From Candidatus Caldatribacterium sp. (GTDB lineage: Bacteria > Atribacterota > Atribacteria > Atribacterales > Caldatribacteriaceae): DNA of 35,525 bases. The notes under the pieces were generated by a model. The model searched no databases, had not been told where the DNA came from, and saw only the letters and a program-made list of their open reading frames with translations. Shown one piece after another: positions 1-8,357 of the stretch; positions within the stretch are counted from its first letter, which is position 1; every line of letters begins with the position of its first letter. The stretch covers positions 1 through 35,525 of the forward strand of contig JANXBI010000016.1 of NCBI GenBank assembly GCA_025060675.1. Direction: 5' to 3'. The position numbers and the translations under genes are program-made.

Positions 1-855
1 GCAACTTTCGTAACCATGAAAAACCTCCTTACGAGCACTCCCCCTTTGACCATTCTCTTTTGGCGGTTCCTTGTGGCTTTTGGCGTTCTTGTGAGCCAAT
101 TCCGACCACGGTGCTTTAGGACTGTGAAAGCAGGGGTGCTCCTTGGGGGAGCCCTCTTTGGGGGATACGTTTTCCAGACGCTTGGGCTTCTCTACGTTCC
201 CCCAGCTCGCTCTGCTTTCGTCACTGGCTTTTGTACCGTTGTCGTGCCTTTCTTTGCCTTTTTCATCCTCCGAACAAAGCCTGAGAAAACCCTCCCAGGG
301 AGCGTTGCCTTGGCCCTCCTTGGGCTCTTCCTCTTGACAAGTGGCAACGGAAAGGACAGCTCCCTCCTTTTTGGGGACATCCTTACCCTCCTTGGAGCGA
401 CGGCATACGCCTTACAGATTGTGCTCGTTGAGCGGTTCGCCAAGGGGAACGACGCCTTTGCTTTGGCCACCGTGGAGATGGGGACAGTGGCTGTGCTCAG
501 CTTCCTCCTTACCCTCTTCTTTTTCAAACAAAAGATGCTCCCCCAGGATTGGGCAGCCTGGGGGAGCATCCTCTTTCTTGGCGTTGCCGCAACGGGCTTT
601 GCCTTTACGGTCCAGAAAGTTGCCCAGCGCTATACATCCGCAACCCACGCTGGGATTATATTCATCTCGGAACCTGTCTTCGCTGCGATTTTCTCCTTCT
701 TTCTGTGGGGAGAGCGTCTCACAACACGAGGCCTTTTCGGATGCCTCTTCATCTCTCTCGGCATCCTCACCACTCAGCTCCGACTCAGTCCGAACGCTCC
801 ACCTCTTCAACCTTCAATTCAAACTCAAGACCCTCAAGGCAGAGAAGGTCGATAA
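1..855 (+). CDS. EamA/DMT-family membrane transporter, 5' truncated by the window edge
   Basis: The protein is almost entirely hydrophobic, with about nine to ten membrane segments and two repeated EamA-like halves, as in drug/metabolite (DMT) exporters. The substrate cannot be told. The frame is open to base 1: the codons before the ATG at 16 read A-T-F-V-T, continuing into M-K. This matches the family's first-helix pattern (G-x-T-F-V-x-x-K), so the ATG at 16 is an internal Met and the true start lies upstream. The second half contains the usual ISEPVFAAIFSFFLWGE-type helix. The hydrophilic C-terminal tail overlaps a small convergent gene on the minus strand by 71 nt. Family assignment is firm; function beyond efflux or metabolite transport is unknown. 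Confidence 0.85.
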   Translation, partial: ATFVTMKNLLTSTPPLTILFWRFLVAFGVLVSQFRPRCFRTVKAGVLLGGALFGGYVFQTLGLLYVPPARSAFVTGFCTVVVPFFAFFILRTKPEKTLPGSVALALLGLFLLTSGNGKDSSLLFGDILTLLGATAYALQIVLVERFAKGNDAFALATVEMGTVAVLSFLLTLFFFKQKMLPQDWAAWGSILFLGVAATGFAFTVQKVAQRYTSATHAGIIFISEPVFAAIFSFFLWGERLTTRGLFGCLFISLGILTTQLRLSPNAPPLQPSIQTQDPQGREGR

Positions 856-934
856 TCTTCTGTAAGAGAGATTGTTCCTCCACTCGGCTTAAGGGAGTCC
901 CTTTCCGTTGGAAACCCGAAAGGATGATCTTCAT
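785..934 (-). CDS. 49-aa hypothetical protein, translationally coupled to the aminotransferase
   Basis: This short ORF starts with MKIILSGFQRKGTP and ends with VEEVERSD. Its ATG (934-932) overlaps the TGA of the upstream aminotransferase (933-931) as ATGA, the same 4-nt coupling used throughout this operon. An AAGGAG motif lies about nine bases upstream. The product is charged and leucine-rich with no signal peptide or membrane segment, and the middle (residues 17-45) looks helical. I do not recognise a family. It would be the last gene of the ten-gene operon and runs tail-to-tail into the DMT transporter, sharing 71 nt with it on the opposite strand. Coupling and ribosome-binding site argue that it is real; its small size and lack of a known family keep confidence moderate. 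Confidence 0.55.
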   Translation of the reverse strand: MKIILSGFQRKGTPLSRVEEQSLLQKIIDLLCLEGLEFELKVEEVERSD

Positions 935-2157
935 AAGCGCCCTCTCCTTTGTCTGAGCTTCTTCAGCGCCTCCTCGATTCGGTCCATCGCTTTCGCGAGG
1001 TTCTCGAGGGAGTTAGAGAAGGAAATCCGAATGTATCCCTCTCCGTAATCGCCGAAAGCAGTTCCAGGGACCGTAGCAACACCAGCTTCTTCAAGGAGGT
1101 AACGCATCATCTCTTGAGAGGTGAGGCCAAAGGCAGTGATGTTTGGGAAAATGTAGAACGCACCTCTTGGCTTCACGAAGGTAAGCCCCTCAATCTCTCT
1201 CATGCGCTCCACAAGGAAATCCCTTCGGCGGCGGAACTCGGCAACCATTTTCCGAACCGCCTCTTCCCCGTTGAGAAGCGCTTCAACTCCAGCCATCTGG
1301 GTAAAGGTACAGGTGCAAGAGTTTGAGTTCGTGACAAGGAGCGCTAAAAGCGGCGCAAGTTCTCTTGGGAGCACCGCATACCCAAGGCGCCACCCGGTCA
1401 TAGCAAAAGTTTTCGAAAAGGCGTCAAGGAGGATGGTACGCTCTTTCATTCCCGGGAACTGGAGGATACTCACGTGAGGCTCATCGTAGATAATCTCGCT
1501 GTAGACCTCATCGGTAAAGATGAGGAGGTCCTCTTCTTCGGCAAGACGAGCGATTTCTGCCATATCTTCACGGGTGAGCACAGAACCCGTAGGATTCCCA
1601 GGGGAGTTCAGGACAATCATCTTCGTTTTGGGCGTTACCAGACGTCGGAGCTCATCCACATCTATTCGGAAGTCATTCTCCTCCCGGAGTCGCAAAGGTA
1701 CAGCCTTGGCCCCCACGAAGTCGATGATAGAACGGTAAGCCGGAAAACCAGGGTCTGGGTAAATGACCTCGTCCCCTTCCTCAAGGAGGAGGAGGAAGCT
1801 CAGGAAAATGACAGGCTTTGCACCGGGAGTAATAACCACCTCCTCGGGAGAAACGTCCACACCCCGGCTCCGCTTCATGTACACACAGACCGCCTCGCGA
1901 AGCTCATCTATCCCGGCAGAGGGAACGTAGTAGGTGTGTCCCTCGCGAATGGCCTGAATGGCCTTTTCCTTCACATTCTCTGGGGTATCAAAGTCAGGCT
2001 CTCCAATTTCCAGATGGATAATATCTTTCCCCTGCTTCTCGAGCTGTTTCACAAGAGCGAGGATTTCAAAAGCTCCTTCGCCCCGAAGCCGACACACCCG
2101 ATCGGCAATACATGCTCTCAGGTTGGCAACACGCTTTGTGCTCGCTGTGGCTTTCAC
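931..2157 (-). CDS. Pyridoxal-phosphate aminotransferase, class I/II (aspartate/aromatic type)
   Basis: This fold-type I aminotransferase transfers amino groups between an amino acid and a 2-oxo acid in the cytoplasm. Visible marks are the N-terminal LEIGEPDFDTPENV, the NSPGNPTGSV loop, the DEVYSEIIYD region and the PLP-lysine motif SKTFAMTGWRLGY. Family members of this length act on aspartate, aromatic amino acids or alanine; the exact substrate cannot be read. The start is uncertain. I prefer GTG at 2157, preceded by AGGTGAGG, but the frame is open to a TTG at 2211, and homologues normally begin near the RVCRLRGEGAF segment, which would need an ATT start near 2109. It follows rlmD in the operon and ends coupled to the 49-aa ORF. 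Confidence 0.9.
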   Translation of the reverse strand: MKATASTKRVANLRACIADRVCRLRGEGAFEILALVKQLEKQGKDIIHLEIGEPDFDTPENVKEKAIQAIREGHTYYVPSAGIDELREAVCVYMKRSRGVDVSPEEVVITPGAKPVIFLSFLLLLEEGDEVIYPDPGFPAYRSIIDFVGAKAVPLRLREENDFRIDVDELRRLVTPKTKMIVLNSPGNPTGSVLTREDMAEIARLAEEEDLLIFTDEVYSEIIYDEPHVSILQFPGMKERTILLDAFSKTFAMTGWRLGYAVLPRELAPLLALLVTNSNSCTCTFTQMAGVEALLNGEEAVRKMVAEFRRRRDFLVERMREIEGLTFVKPRGAFYIFPNITAFGLTSQEMMRYLLEEAGVATVPGTAFGDYGEGYIRISFSNSLENLAKAMDRIEEALKKLRQRRGRL

Positions 2158-2231
2158 GTCCCTCACCTGCCTTGTTGGCAATACTTTACTGAGCTTACCG
2201 TACTTTTGCAAGACCTTCCTGTCGATTTTTC

Positions 2232-3599
2232 TCAGCTTTGCACAAGGAGGGCTACCGTCTCAAAGTGCGGTGTCTGGGGGAAGAGGTCAAAAAAGCTTAT
2301 CCGGCAAAGCTTGTATCCTCGCTCCCGGAAGAGAGCAACATCTCGGGCGAAAGTACCGATGTTGCAGGAAACGTACACCACAGTACGGGGCAAAAGAGCG
2401 GTAATCCTTTGCACAACCTTCTTGTCAAGGCCAGCCCGCGGAGGGTCCACGATGACCGCATCTACCCGAAAGCGGGAAGCGGCAAGGAGTTTCTCCACTC
2501 TCCCAGGAACACAGGTGAAGTTCAGGCGGTTGTTCCGCCTCGCATTGTCACTGGCATCTTCAACCGCCTTGGGATTCTCTTCAATCCCTACGACCTTTTC
2601 CACCGCATCGGCCACAAAAATCCCAATACCTCCTCCACCACAGTACAGGTCAAGGACCGTGGACACAGGCCCATCCACGAGGAGGTACTCTCGAACTTTT
2701 TCGTACAGTGCACCACACAACGTTGAGTGAACCTGGAAAAAACTCTCTGCCGAGACTCGGAAGGTGAGGTTGCCAATCCGCTCAAAGAGGTAAGGTTCCC
2801 CCCAAAGCACGCGTTTCTCCTCAAAAAGGAGGGCGCTCGCCGGAGAGTTGTTCACAATGTGCACGAAACCCCGAAGCTCCGGAAAACCTTCGCACAAAAC
2901 CTCTACAAGGTGGTCCATTTCAGGGAGTTCAAAACTCGTTGTCGCCAGACCCACAAGGAGGTCTCCAGTTGTCCCGCTGTACCGAACAAGGAGATTTCGC
3001 AAGATTCCCGTCTTGCGCACCGGGTCATAACCAGGGATACCGTGGCGCTTCCCGTATTCTCGGAAAAGGTCAAGGAGTCGCTCCACCAAGTCCTTCCTCA
3101 TGAGAAGACACGTTGTGAGGTTCACCACATCCCAGTACCGGTTAGCGGGACGAAGACCGAGAAGGAGTTCCCCATCCTTTTCCCCAAAGGTGAACTCCAT
3201 TTTGTTCCGATACGCGAAGGGTTGTGGTGAAGCAACGAAATCTTCAAGGAGAACCTCGCTAAGGTCAACCCGCCCGATGCGTTCAAGGACAGAGAGGGCA
3301 TGCTCTCTCTTTAGGCGAACCTGCTCCCCATAGGCAACAAACTGCAGTTGACACCCCCCGCAACCCTCACGGAAGTGGGGACAGGGTGGGGCAATCCGGT
3401 AAGGAGACTCCTCAAGGATTTCCAGTACTCTCCCCAAGGCAAAGTCCCGCTTCACCTTTGCAATCTCCACTCGGCATACTTCCTCCCTCAGGACAAGAGG
3501 AACAAAAATCACAAAACCATCCTTTTTGAGAACCCCATGGCAATCAGGGAGGGCAAAATCAACCACGCTTCCCTCGAGAATTTCACCCTTGTGGACCAT
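2232..3599 (-). CDS. rlmD: 23S rRNA (uracil-C5)-methyltransferase, RlmD/TrmA family
   Basis: This SAM-dependent enzyme would methylate C5 of a uridine in 23S rRNA. It starts with a TRAM-like RNA-binding segment (GEILEGSVVDF). An iron-sulfur-type cysteine cluster follows (CPHFREGCGGCQLQ, near residues 75-90), then the methyltransferase domain with LDLYCGGGGIGIF for SAM binding, VDPPRAGLDKK and the catalytic cysteine in VVYVSCNIGTFARD. At 455 aa it has normal family length. I chose ATG 3599 because an AGGAGG with ideal spacing precedes it; the ten extra codons up to 3629 are probably untranslated. The start overlaps the end of rlmB by 17 nt. The paralogues RlmCD and RlmD differ in target uridine (747 and 1939), so the exact site is unproven. 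Confidence 0.92.
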   Translation of the reverse strand: MVHKGEILEGSVVDFALPDCHGVLKKDGFVIFVPLVLREEVCRVEIAKVKRDFALGRVLEILEESPYRIAPPCPHFREGCGGCQLQFVAYGEQVRLKREHALSVLERIGRVDLSEVLLEDFVASPQPFAYRNKMEFTFGEKDGELLLGLRPANRYWDVVNLTTCLLMRKDLVERLLDLFREYGKRHGIPGYDPVRKTGILRNLLVRYSGTTGDLLVGLATTSFELPEMDHLVEVLCEGFPELRGFVHIVNNSPASALLFEEKRVLWGEPYLFERIGNLTFRVSAESFFQVHSTLCGALYEKVREYLLVDGPVSTVLDLYCGGGGIGIFVADAVEKVVGIEENPKAVEDASDNARRNNRLNFTCVPGRVEKLLAASRFRVDAVIVDPPRAGLDKKVVQRITALLPRTVVYVSCNIGTFARDVALFRERGYKLCRISFFDLFPQTPHFETVALLVQS

Positions 3600-4338
3600 G
3601 CCCCTGCCTCCTTTGGACAATTGCAGCAATCGCTATTCCAGTGGCCACTGAAACGTTCAAAGAGGGAAGACCCTCCTTCCCCGGAATACGTACGACCACA
3701 TCGCAAAGCGACCGAACAATCTTCCGAATCCCCGCGTTCTCCCCACCCACGACAAGTCCCACTGGGAATGGACCTGGGTCGAAATCCCAGAGAACGACTT
3801 CTCCATCTTCCTCAAGACCAACGATGGTACATCCTGCCTCTTTGAAGGCTCGGACAATCTCAGTGAAGTTGTTCACTTGGACAACGTCACTTACTTCTAT
3901 CCCTCCAGCCGCAGCCTTCACGACTCGAGAGTCAAGGGGAGCCGAGCGAGCTCTGCTCACAACAATCCCTTGAACACCAAAGAATGCTGCTGTCCGAATG
4001 ATGGCCCCAAGATTCCGTGGATCCTCAACTCGATCAACGAAAAGCACGAGCGCATCTTGACGATCTTTGACCCGCGCAAGAATTTCCCGCCAGGAAGGCA
4101 CCATTTTCTCCCCACAAAGGAGCACCACTCCCTGGTGGACAGCGTCCTCCCCTACGAGTTCCTCAAGAACCTCTCGATCCACCCGTTCCACAGGAATGCC
4201 GAGATTATGGGCAAGGCTTTCAATACGTCGAATGATATCACCTTGGACGTTCTTCCCAAGGAGGAGCCGTTCGAAAACCCTTCGTTTTGCTCGGAGCGCT
4301 TCAAATACGGGATGTCTTCCGTAGATGTAGACGGTCAT
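3583..4338 (-). CDS. rlmB: TrmH/SpoU-family 23S rRNA 2'-O-methyltransferase (RlmB type)
   Basis: This SPOUT-class enzyme is predicted to 2'-O-methylate G2251 of 23S rRNA. The N-terminal substrate-binding domain begins YIYGRHPVFEAL. The C-terminal trefoil-knot domain carries the three SpoU motifs: DRVEDPRNLGAIIRTAAFFG, VGLVVGGENAGI and PSLNVSVATGIA. Its 251 aa match the family length. The ATG overlaps the cysS stop as ATGA. The position after cysS copies the Bacillota arrangement, where rlmB (yacO) follows cysS and the mini-RNase III gene mrnC; mrnC is absent here. A few relatives methylate tRNA instead, but the extra N-terminal domain favours RlmB. Confidence 0.92.
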   Translation of the reverse strand: MTVYIYGRHPVFEALRAKRRVFERLLLGKNVQGDIIRRIESLAHNLGIPVERVDREVLEELVGEDAVHQGVVLLCGEKMVPSWREILARVKDRQDALVLFVDRVEDPRNLGAIIRTAAFFGVQGIVVSRARSAPLDSRVVKAAAGGIEVSDVVQVNNFTEIVRAFKEAGCTIVGLEEDGEVVLWDFDPGPFPVGLVVGGENAGIRKIVRSLCDVVVRIPGKEGLPSLNVSVATGIAIAAIVQRRQGHGPQG

Positions 4339-5768
4339 CCTTCTCTCCCCTCATGCCGGAAAAAGCGAGCCCCAAGAGGCGTATCCTCAACGACGTACCC
4401 AAGAGCCCGAATGCGTTCCCGCAGGGCATCAGCCAGGGCAAAGTTCTTCTCCTTCCGAGCCTTCTCACGCTCCTCCACAAGAGCTTGGACCTCACGATCT
4501 TCTGCCCCAAGCTCCGCCCAAGGGATAATACCAAGGACTCTCTCAACAATCCCAAGGAAGGCATCCATGGCCGCAAGGACTTCCTCACTCCATTTCCCCC
4601 GGGAGGGAAGGAGGTACCGATTCCCAAAACGCATGAACTCCCCAAAGACCCCAAGTGCCTGAGGGGTGTTGAAATCATCAGCGAGGGCTTCGAGGAAGAG
4701 CTGCTGGAATCGTACAACTTCGCCAAGAACATCGCTTTCGCTCTCCACCTTCCGACTGGGATTTTCCGCTACTTTCTTCCGAATGAAGGCAAAATTGCGG
4801 AGAAAGTTCTTCATGCGTTCAAGAAATTGGGACGACGCCTCAAGGAGTTCCACATCGATATTGATGGGATTCCGGTAATGCGTCCCAAAGAGCGCAAGGC
4901 GAATCGCCTTTGGGTTGTACTGTTTGAGGAGTTCTCGTACGGTAATGATGTTACCCAGGGATTTCGACATCTTCTCAGCGTTAATGGTGACGTACCCATT
5001 GTGGAGGAAGTATCGAACAAAAGGCTTACCAGTTGCCGCTTCGCTTTGAGCAATCTCGTTCTCGTGATGGGGGAACACAAGGTCAATACCTCCAGCGTGA
5101 ATATCCAGAGTCTCACCGAGGTACTTCATCGCCATAGCCGAGCACTCGATATGCCAGCCAGGACGCCCCTTTCCCCAAGGGCTCTCCCAGAAAGGTTCGC
5201 CGGGTTTAGCACCCTTCCAAAGCACGAAATCGGCAGGATTCCGTTTCTCATATCGGACCTCAACCCGTGCTCCCTCCTGGAGCTCGTCAAGCTTTTTCTT
5301 AGAGAGCTTCCCGTATTCCGGAAAACGGGAAACGTCAAAGAGAATATCTCCTTCCACAGAGTACGTGAAACCCTTTTCCTCAAGTTTCGCTATGAGGGCT
5401 ATCATTTCCGGAATGTGTTCTGTTGCGCGGGGATGCACCGTTGCCCGCTTTATCCCAAGCGCCTCGGCATCACGCCAGTACTCCTCGATGTACCGTTCGG
5501 CAACCTCTTTTGGACTCACGCCAAGTTCCTGAGCTCTTCTGATGATTTTATCGTCGATATCGGTAAAATTCTGGACGAAGATGACCTGAAAGCCAACCTC
5601 CTCAAGGAACCGCCGAAAAGCATCAAAAAGGACAAAGACTCTGGCATTACCAATGTGGATGAAGTCATACACCGTAGGACCACAAACGTAAAGACGCACC
5701 TTACTACCCTCTACAGGCACAAAACCATCTTTGGTTAGGGTTAAGGTGTTGAACAAACGAATCTCCAT
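4335..5768 (-). CDS. cysS: Cysteinyl-tRNA synthetase
   Basis: This class I aminoacyl-tRNA synthetase charges tRNA-Cys. It shows the HIGH-like motif in YDFIHIGNARVF, the KMSKSLGN signature, and the zinc ligands expected for CysRS: Cys in LYVCGPTV, Cys in GWHIECSAMA, and His plus Glu in FPHHENEIAQSE. Length (477 aa) is normal and the C-terminal DALR-type helical domain is present. The ATG at 5768 is favoured over the in-frame GTG at 5774, since a GGAG lies five bases before the ATG. The gene overlaps the gltX end and the rlmB start. The gltX-cysE-cysS order of Bacillota is kept except that cysE (serine acetyltransferase) is missing. Confidence 0.97.
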   Translation of the reverse strand: MEIRLFNTLTLTKDGFVPVEGSKVRLYVCGPTVYDFIHIGNARVFVLFDAFRRFLEEVGFQVIFVQNFTDIDDKIIRRAQELGVSPKEVAERYIEEYWRDAEALGIKRATVHPRATEHIPEMIALIAKLEEKGFTYSVEGDILFDVSRFPEYGKLSKKKLDELQEGARVEVRYEKRNPADFVLWKGAKPGEPFWESPWGKGRPGWHIECSAMAMKYLGETLDIHAGGIDLVFPHHENEIAQSEAATGKPFVRYFLHNGYVTINAEKMSKSLGNIITVRELLKQYNPKAIRLALFGTHYRNPINIDVELLEASSQFLERMKNFLRNFAFIRKKVAENPSRKVESESDVLGEVVRFQQLFLEALADDFNTPQALGVFGEFMRFGNRYLLPSRGKWSEEVLAAMDAFLGIVERVLGIIPWAELGAEDREVQALVEEREKARKEKNFALADALRERIRALGYVVEDTPLGARFFRHEGREG

Positions 5769-5770
5769 AG

Positions 5771-7171
5771 TCACTCCCTGCTTTCAAGCTTAGCCACGAC
5801 GTTTTTCTTGCCCAGAGCCCAGAGCAGTCGGTACACCTCCGGACCTTCTTCCCGTCCAATGAGGAGAACCCGGAAGGTGCGGTAAAAAATCCTGGGAGGG
5901 AAACCACTTGCTTTCTGGAGTTTCTTGAGCTCCTCCTGAAGCCGCACTTCATCCTCAAAGAGCTCCTCAGGAAGGGCAGAAAACGCAGTACGGAGGAAGG
6001 GAATAAGGTTCCTTGCTTCACCTTCTGGAACCGAGCTACCTTGAAAACTCCGTTCAAGGGATGTCACAAGGTCTTTCAGGGTTTCAGCCTCCTCCTGGAA
6101 GAGCACAAGGAGTCGCACAAGGTGTTCTGTCCCAAGCAGCTTCTCCCAGCTTGTCCACCGCTCTCCCACAAAGGATGACACCTCTTGCCGCAGGGAATCA
6201 GGAGAAAGGCCCCGAAGGTACACCCGGTTCATCCAGGAAAGCCGAGCTGGGTCGAAAATGGCATTTGCTCTTCCAATCCTTCCAAGGTCAAAAAGCATCA
6301 CGAGTTCTTCCCGAGGAAGAATTTCCTTCCCCTCCGGGAAAGAATGCCCCAGAGTCAGGAGGTAGTTGAAAATCGCCTCTTTGAGGAATCCCTCCTCTCG
6401 GAAGAAGCGAATGCTTGTGTCCTGCTGCCTTTTGCTGAGCTTTGCCCCATCCTTGCCGCAGATAACTGGCACATGAGCAAACAAGGGGGGATGGAAACCG
6501 AGAGCCTCATAAAGGAGGAGCTGGTACGGTGTGTTGGGGAGATGTTCCTCCCCTCGAAGGACGTGGGTAATGTCCATGAGGGCGTCATCAACAACACAGG
6601 CAAAGTTGTACGTTGGAAGACCATCAGAACGAACTACGACAAAGTCCGTGAGGTCATCGGTCGCAAAACGCACCTCTCCTCTGACCAAATCCCGAACAAC
6701 CACCGTCCTTCCTGACGGAACGTGAAAGCGCCAGGATGGCCTTCGTCCCTGCCTCTCAAGGGCATTCCGCTCTTCTTGAGAAAGAGAGAGGCAGCGGCGG
6801 GAATACCGAGGTGGGTGGCCCGCTCTGAGCGCCGCCTCTCGTTCCTTCTCCAGCTCTTCCTGAGTGCAGTAACAGGGGTACACAATGTTTTTTTCTCGGA
6901 GTGCCTTGAAGAAATTCATGTATAGCGGCTGACGCTCAGACTGTCTGTACGGACCTTCGTCCCAATCAAGACCAAGCCAGAGAAGATCGTCACAAATGGC
7001 TCTCTCAAATTCCCTGCGCGACCGAGCCAAATCAGTGTCTTCAATGCGCAGAATGAATACTCCCCTCTCTTTCCGAGCAAAGGCCCAGTTGAAGAGGGCC
7101 GTACGTGCTCCTCCAAGATGGAGCATTCCCGTTGGACTTGGAGCAAACCTTGTTCTCACCGTTTTTGCCAC
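5771..7171 (-). CDS. gltX: Glutamyl-tRNA synthetase
   Basis: This class I synthetase charges tRNA-Glu. Residues 8-26 hold the HIGH-type motif (RFAPSPTGMLHLGGARTALF) and KLSKRQQD is the KMSKS-type loop. A zinc-ribbon-like segment starts with CYCTQEEL and ends with RRC about 25 residues later. Length is 466 aa, typical for bacteria. The GTG start has an AGGTGAT ribosome-binding site and overlaps the rlpA-like gene by 16 nt. Whether it is discriminating, or also charges tRNA-Gln for GatCAB, cannot be told from this window. Confidence 0.97.
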   Translation of the reverse strand: MAKTVRTRFAPSPTGMLHLGGARTALFNWAFARKERGVFILRIEDTDLARSRREFERAICDDLLWLGLDWDEGPYRQSERQPLYMNFFKALREKNIVYPCYCTQEELEKEREAALRAGHPPRYSRRCLSLSQEERNALERQGRRPSWRFHVPSGRTVVVRDLVRGEVRFATDDLTDFVVVRSDGLPTYNFACVVDDALMDITHVLRGEEHLPNTPYQLLLYEALGFHPPLFAHVPVICGKDGAKLSKRQQDTSIRFFREEGFLKEAIFNYLLTLGHSFPEGKEILPREELVMLFDLGRIGRANAIFDPARLSWMNRVYLRGLSPDSLRQEVSSFVGERWTSWEKLLGTEHLVRLLVLFQEEAETLKDLVTSLERSFQGSSVPEGEARNLIPFLRTAFSALPEELFEDEVRLQEELKKLQKASGFPPRIFYRTFRVLLIGREEGPEVYRLLWALGKKNVVAKLESRE

Positions 7172-7911
7172 GCAATCACCTCAACGCGTACTTTACTCAC
7201 GCCTTCTTCTTCAATCCCCAAAACCTTGGCAGCCACAAGCGAAAGGTCAATCGCCCGATTCCTCTTCCAGGGACCACGATCGTTCACCTTCACAACGACC
7301 TGCCTTTTGTTTTCTGGGTTCGTCACAAGGAGAACGCTCCCAATGGGAAGCGTTCGATGCGCTGCGGTAAAAGCGTAGGAACTGTATACCTCCCCCGAGG
7401 CGGTTTTCCGACCATCGAACTTTGGATGACAAAAAGAAGCAAGACCATCGAACTCCTTGGTCACTCCACAAGTCCTCTCAGAAACCCCATAGAACGCTAG
7501 CTGCACGTTGTTCAGCCAAACCACTGCAAGGTCCAAAGGATTCGAGGCATTGAGGGAGGCATCTTCCCGGAAGATGGAAAAGAGTCTTTTTCCACCACAG
7601 AAAGCGCTCAAAGCACCGCCTTTTTCTCGAACCAGATAAAAGGTAGGCGGACTCTTCCAAGCGGAGGAAAACACTTCCTGAAGTCTTTTGAGGATGACTC
7701 GAGCCCGTTCCTCACAGGAAGCAAACGGTCCCCGATACCGGATACGGAAGAGAACCCGACCATCGCAGAGGACAGCAGCAGCATCCCGCTCTTCCATGAG
7801 GGTTAGTTGTGTTCTTGCCTGAATACCCTGTGTGGCTGCGAAAACCCCAAGAAGGACCAAAAACACTCCTAAGGTTTTCTTCGCACAAGGAGACTGACGG
7901 CAAAGCAACAT
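7156..7911 (-). CDS. RlpA-like septal lytic transglycosylase (double-psi beta-barrel), secreted
   Basis: RlpA proteins cleave stripped peptidoglycan at the division septum. The C-terminal ~90 residues form the double-psi beta-barrel: GLASFCHPKFDGRKTASGE, then AAHRTLPIGS and VKVNDRGPW. His and Asp in the last two are the residues known to be catalytic in RlpA. The N-terminus is a signal peptide of about 32 residues ending near GIQA, with no lipobox cysteine, so the product is likely free in the periplasm rather than a lipoprotein as in E. coli. Residues about 35-155 are an unrecognised domain. It sits between ispF and gltX, where Bacillota have no such gene, and overlaps both. An envelope enzyme inside this operon is unexpected. 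Confidence 0.85.
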   Translation of the reverse strand: MLLCRQSPCAKKTLGVFLVLLGVFAATQGIQARTQLTLMEERDAAAVLCDGRVLFRIRYRGPFASCEERARVILKRLQEVFSSAWKSPPTFYLVREKGGALSAFCGGKRLFSIFREDASLNASNPLDLAVVWLNNVQLAFYGVSERTCGVTKEFDGLASFCHPKFDGRKTASGEVYSSYAFTAAHRTLPIGSVLLVTNPENKRQVVVKVNDRGPWKRNRAIDLSLVAAKVLGIEEEGVSKVRVEVIAWQKR

Positions 7912-8357
7912 ATCCCTTCACCCCTTCCAATGCTCCCAAGCCCCTCATTGGTCGTCACCTTGAAACCAATCCGTTCCTCGGGAACACCAAGTGCCTGAGC
8001 AAGGTTCTCTCGAATTCGCACCACAAAGGGAGCAATTCTCGGCTTCTCCGCAATGAGCATAATATCCACATTGCCAATGTCCCATCCCTCGTCCTGCACT
8101 CGCCGCACTACCATCCCAAGAAGCTTTACGCTTTCGGCATCCTTCCAGGTAGGGTCCTCCGGTGGGAAGAGGGAACCGATGTCAGAAAGGCCACAAGCCC
8201 CAAGAAGGCTATCCATGAGGGCATGACAGACCACATCGCCATCCGAATGTCCGAGAAGTCCTCGCTCGAAAGGGATGTGCACACCTCCAAGGACAAGCTT
8301 TCGCCCTTCCACGAGGGGATGGATATCGTACCCAAGGCCTACTCTTGAGGCAACCAT
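7869..8357 (-). CDS. ispF: 2-C-methyl-D-erythritol 2,4-cyclodiphosphate synthase
   Basis: IspF closes the cyclodiphosphate ring in the MEP pathway of isoprenoid synthesis. Metal and substrate motifs are complete: GYDIHPLVEGR with the zinc-binding Asp and His, LLGHSDGDVVCHALMD, SDIGSLFPP and the C-terminal TTNEGLGSIGRGEGI. From ATG 8357, preceded by GGAGGG, it is 162 aa, the normal size. The 15 extra codons up to 8402 overlap ispD and are not conserved-looking. It overlaps ispD by 19 nt and the rlpA-like gene by 43 nt. With ispD next to it, two consecutive-class MEP enzymes are co-expressed. Confidence 0.96.
   Translation of the reverse strand: MVASRVGLGYDIHPLVEGRKLVLGGVHIPFERGLLGHSDGDVVCHALMDSLLGACGLSDIGSLFPPEDPTWKDAESVKLLGMVVRRVQDEGWDIGNVDIMLIAEKPRIAPFVVRIRENLAQALGVPEERIGFKVTTNEGLGSIGRGEGICCFAVSLLVRRKP

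Noticed and set aside
16..18. ATG at 16 as the start of the DMT transporter
   Set aside because: The frame is open to base 1 and the upstream codons continue the conserved first helix, so the gene begins before the window.
2100..2180. Zinc-ribbon-like CARCGFHVPHLPC on the plus strand
   Set aside because: It lies opposite the aminotransferase N-terminus in a frame without a start site or further domain features.
1474..2730. Long plus-strand open frame of 418 codons
   Set aside because: It is antisense to the aminotransferase and rlmD, both unmistakable.
4287..5738. Long plus-strand open frame of 483 codons
   Set aside because: It is antisense to cysS, lacks a ribosome-binding site and family motifs, and has shadow-like composition.
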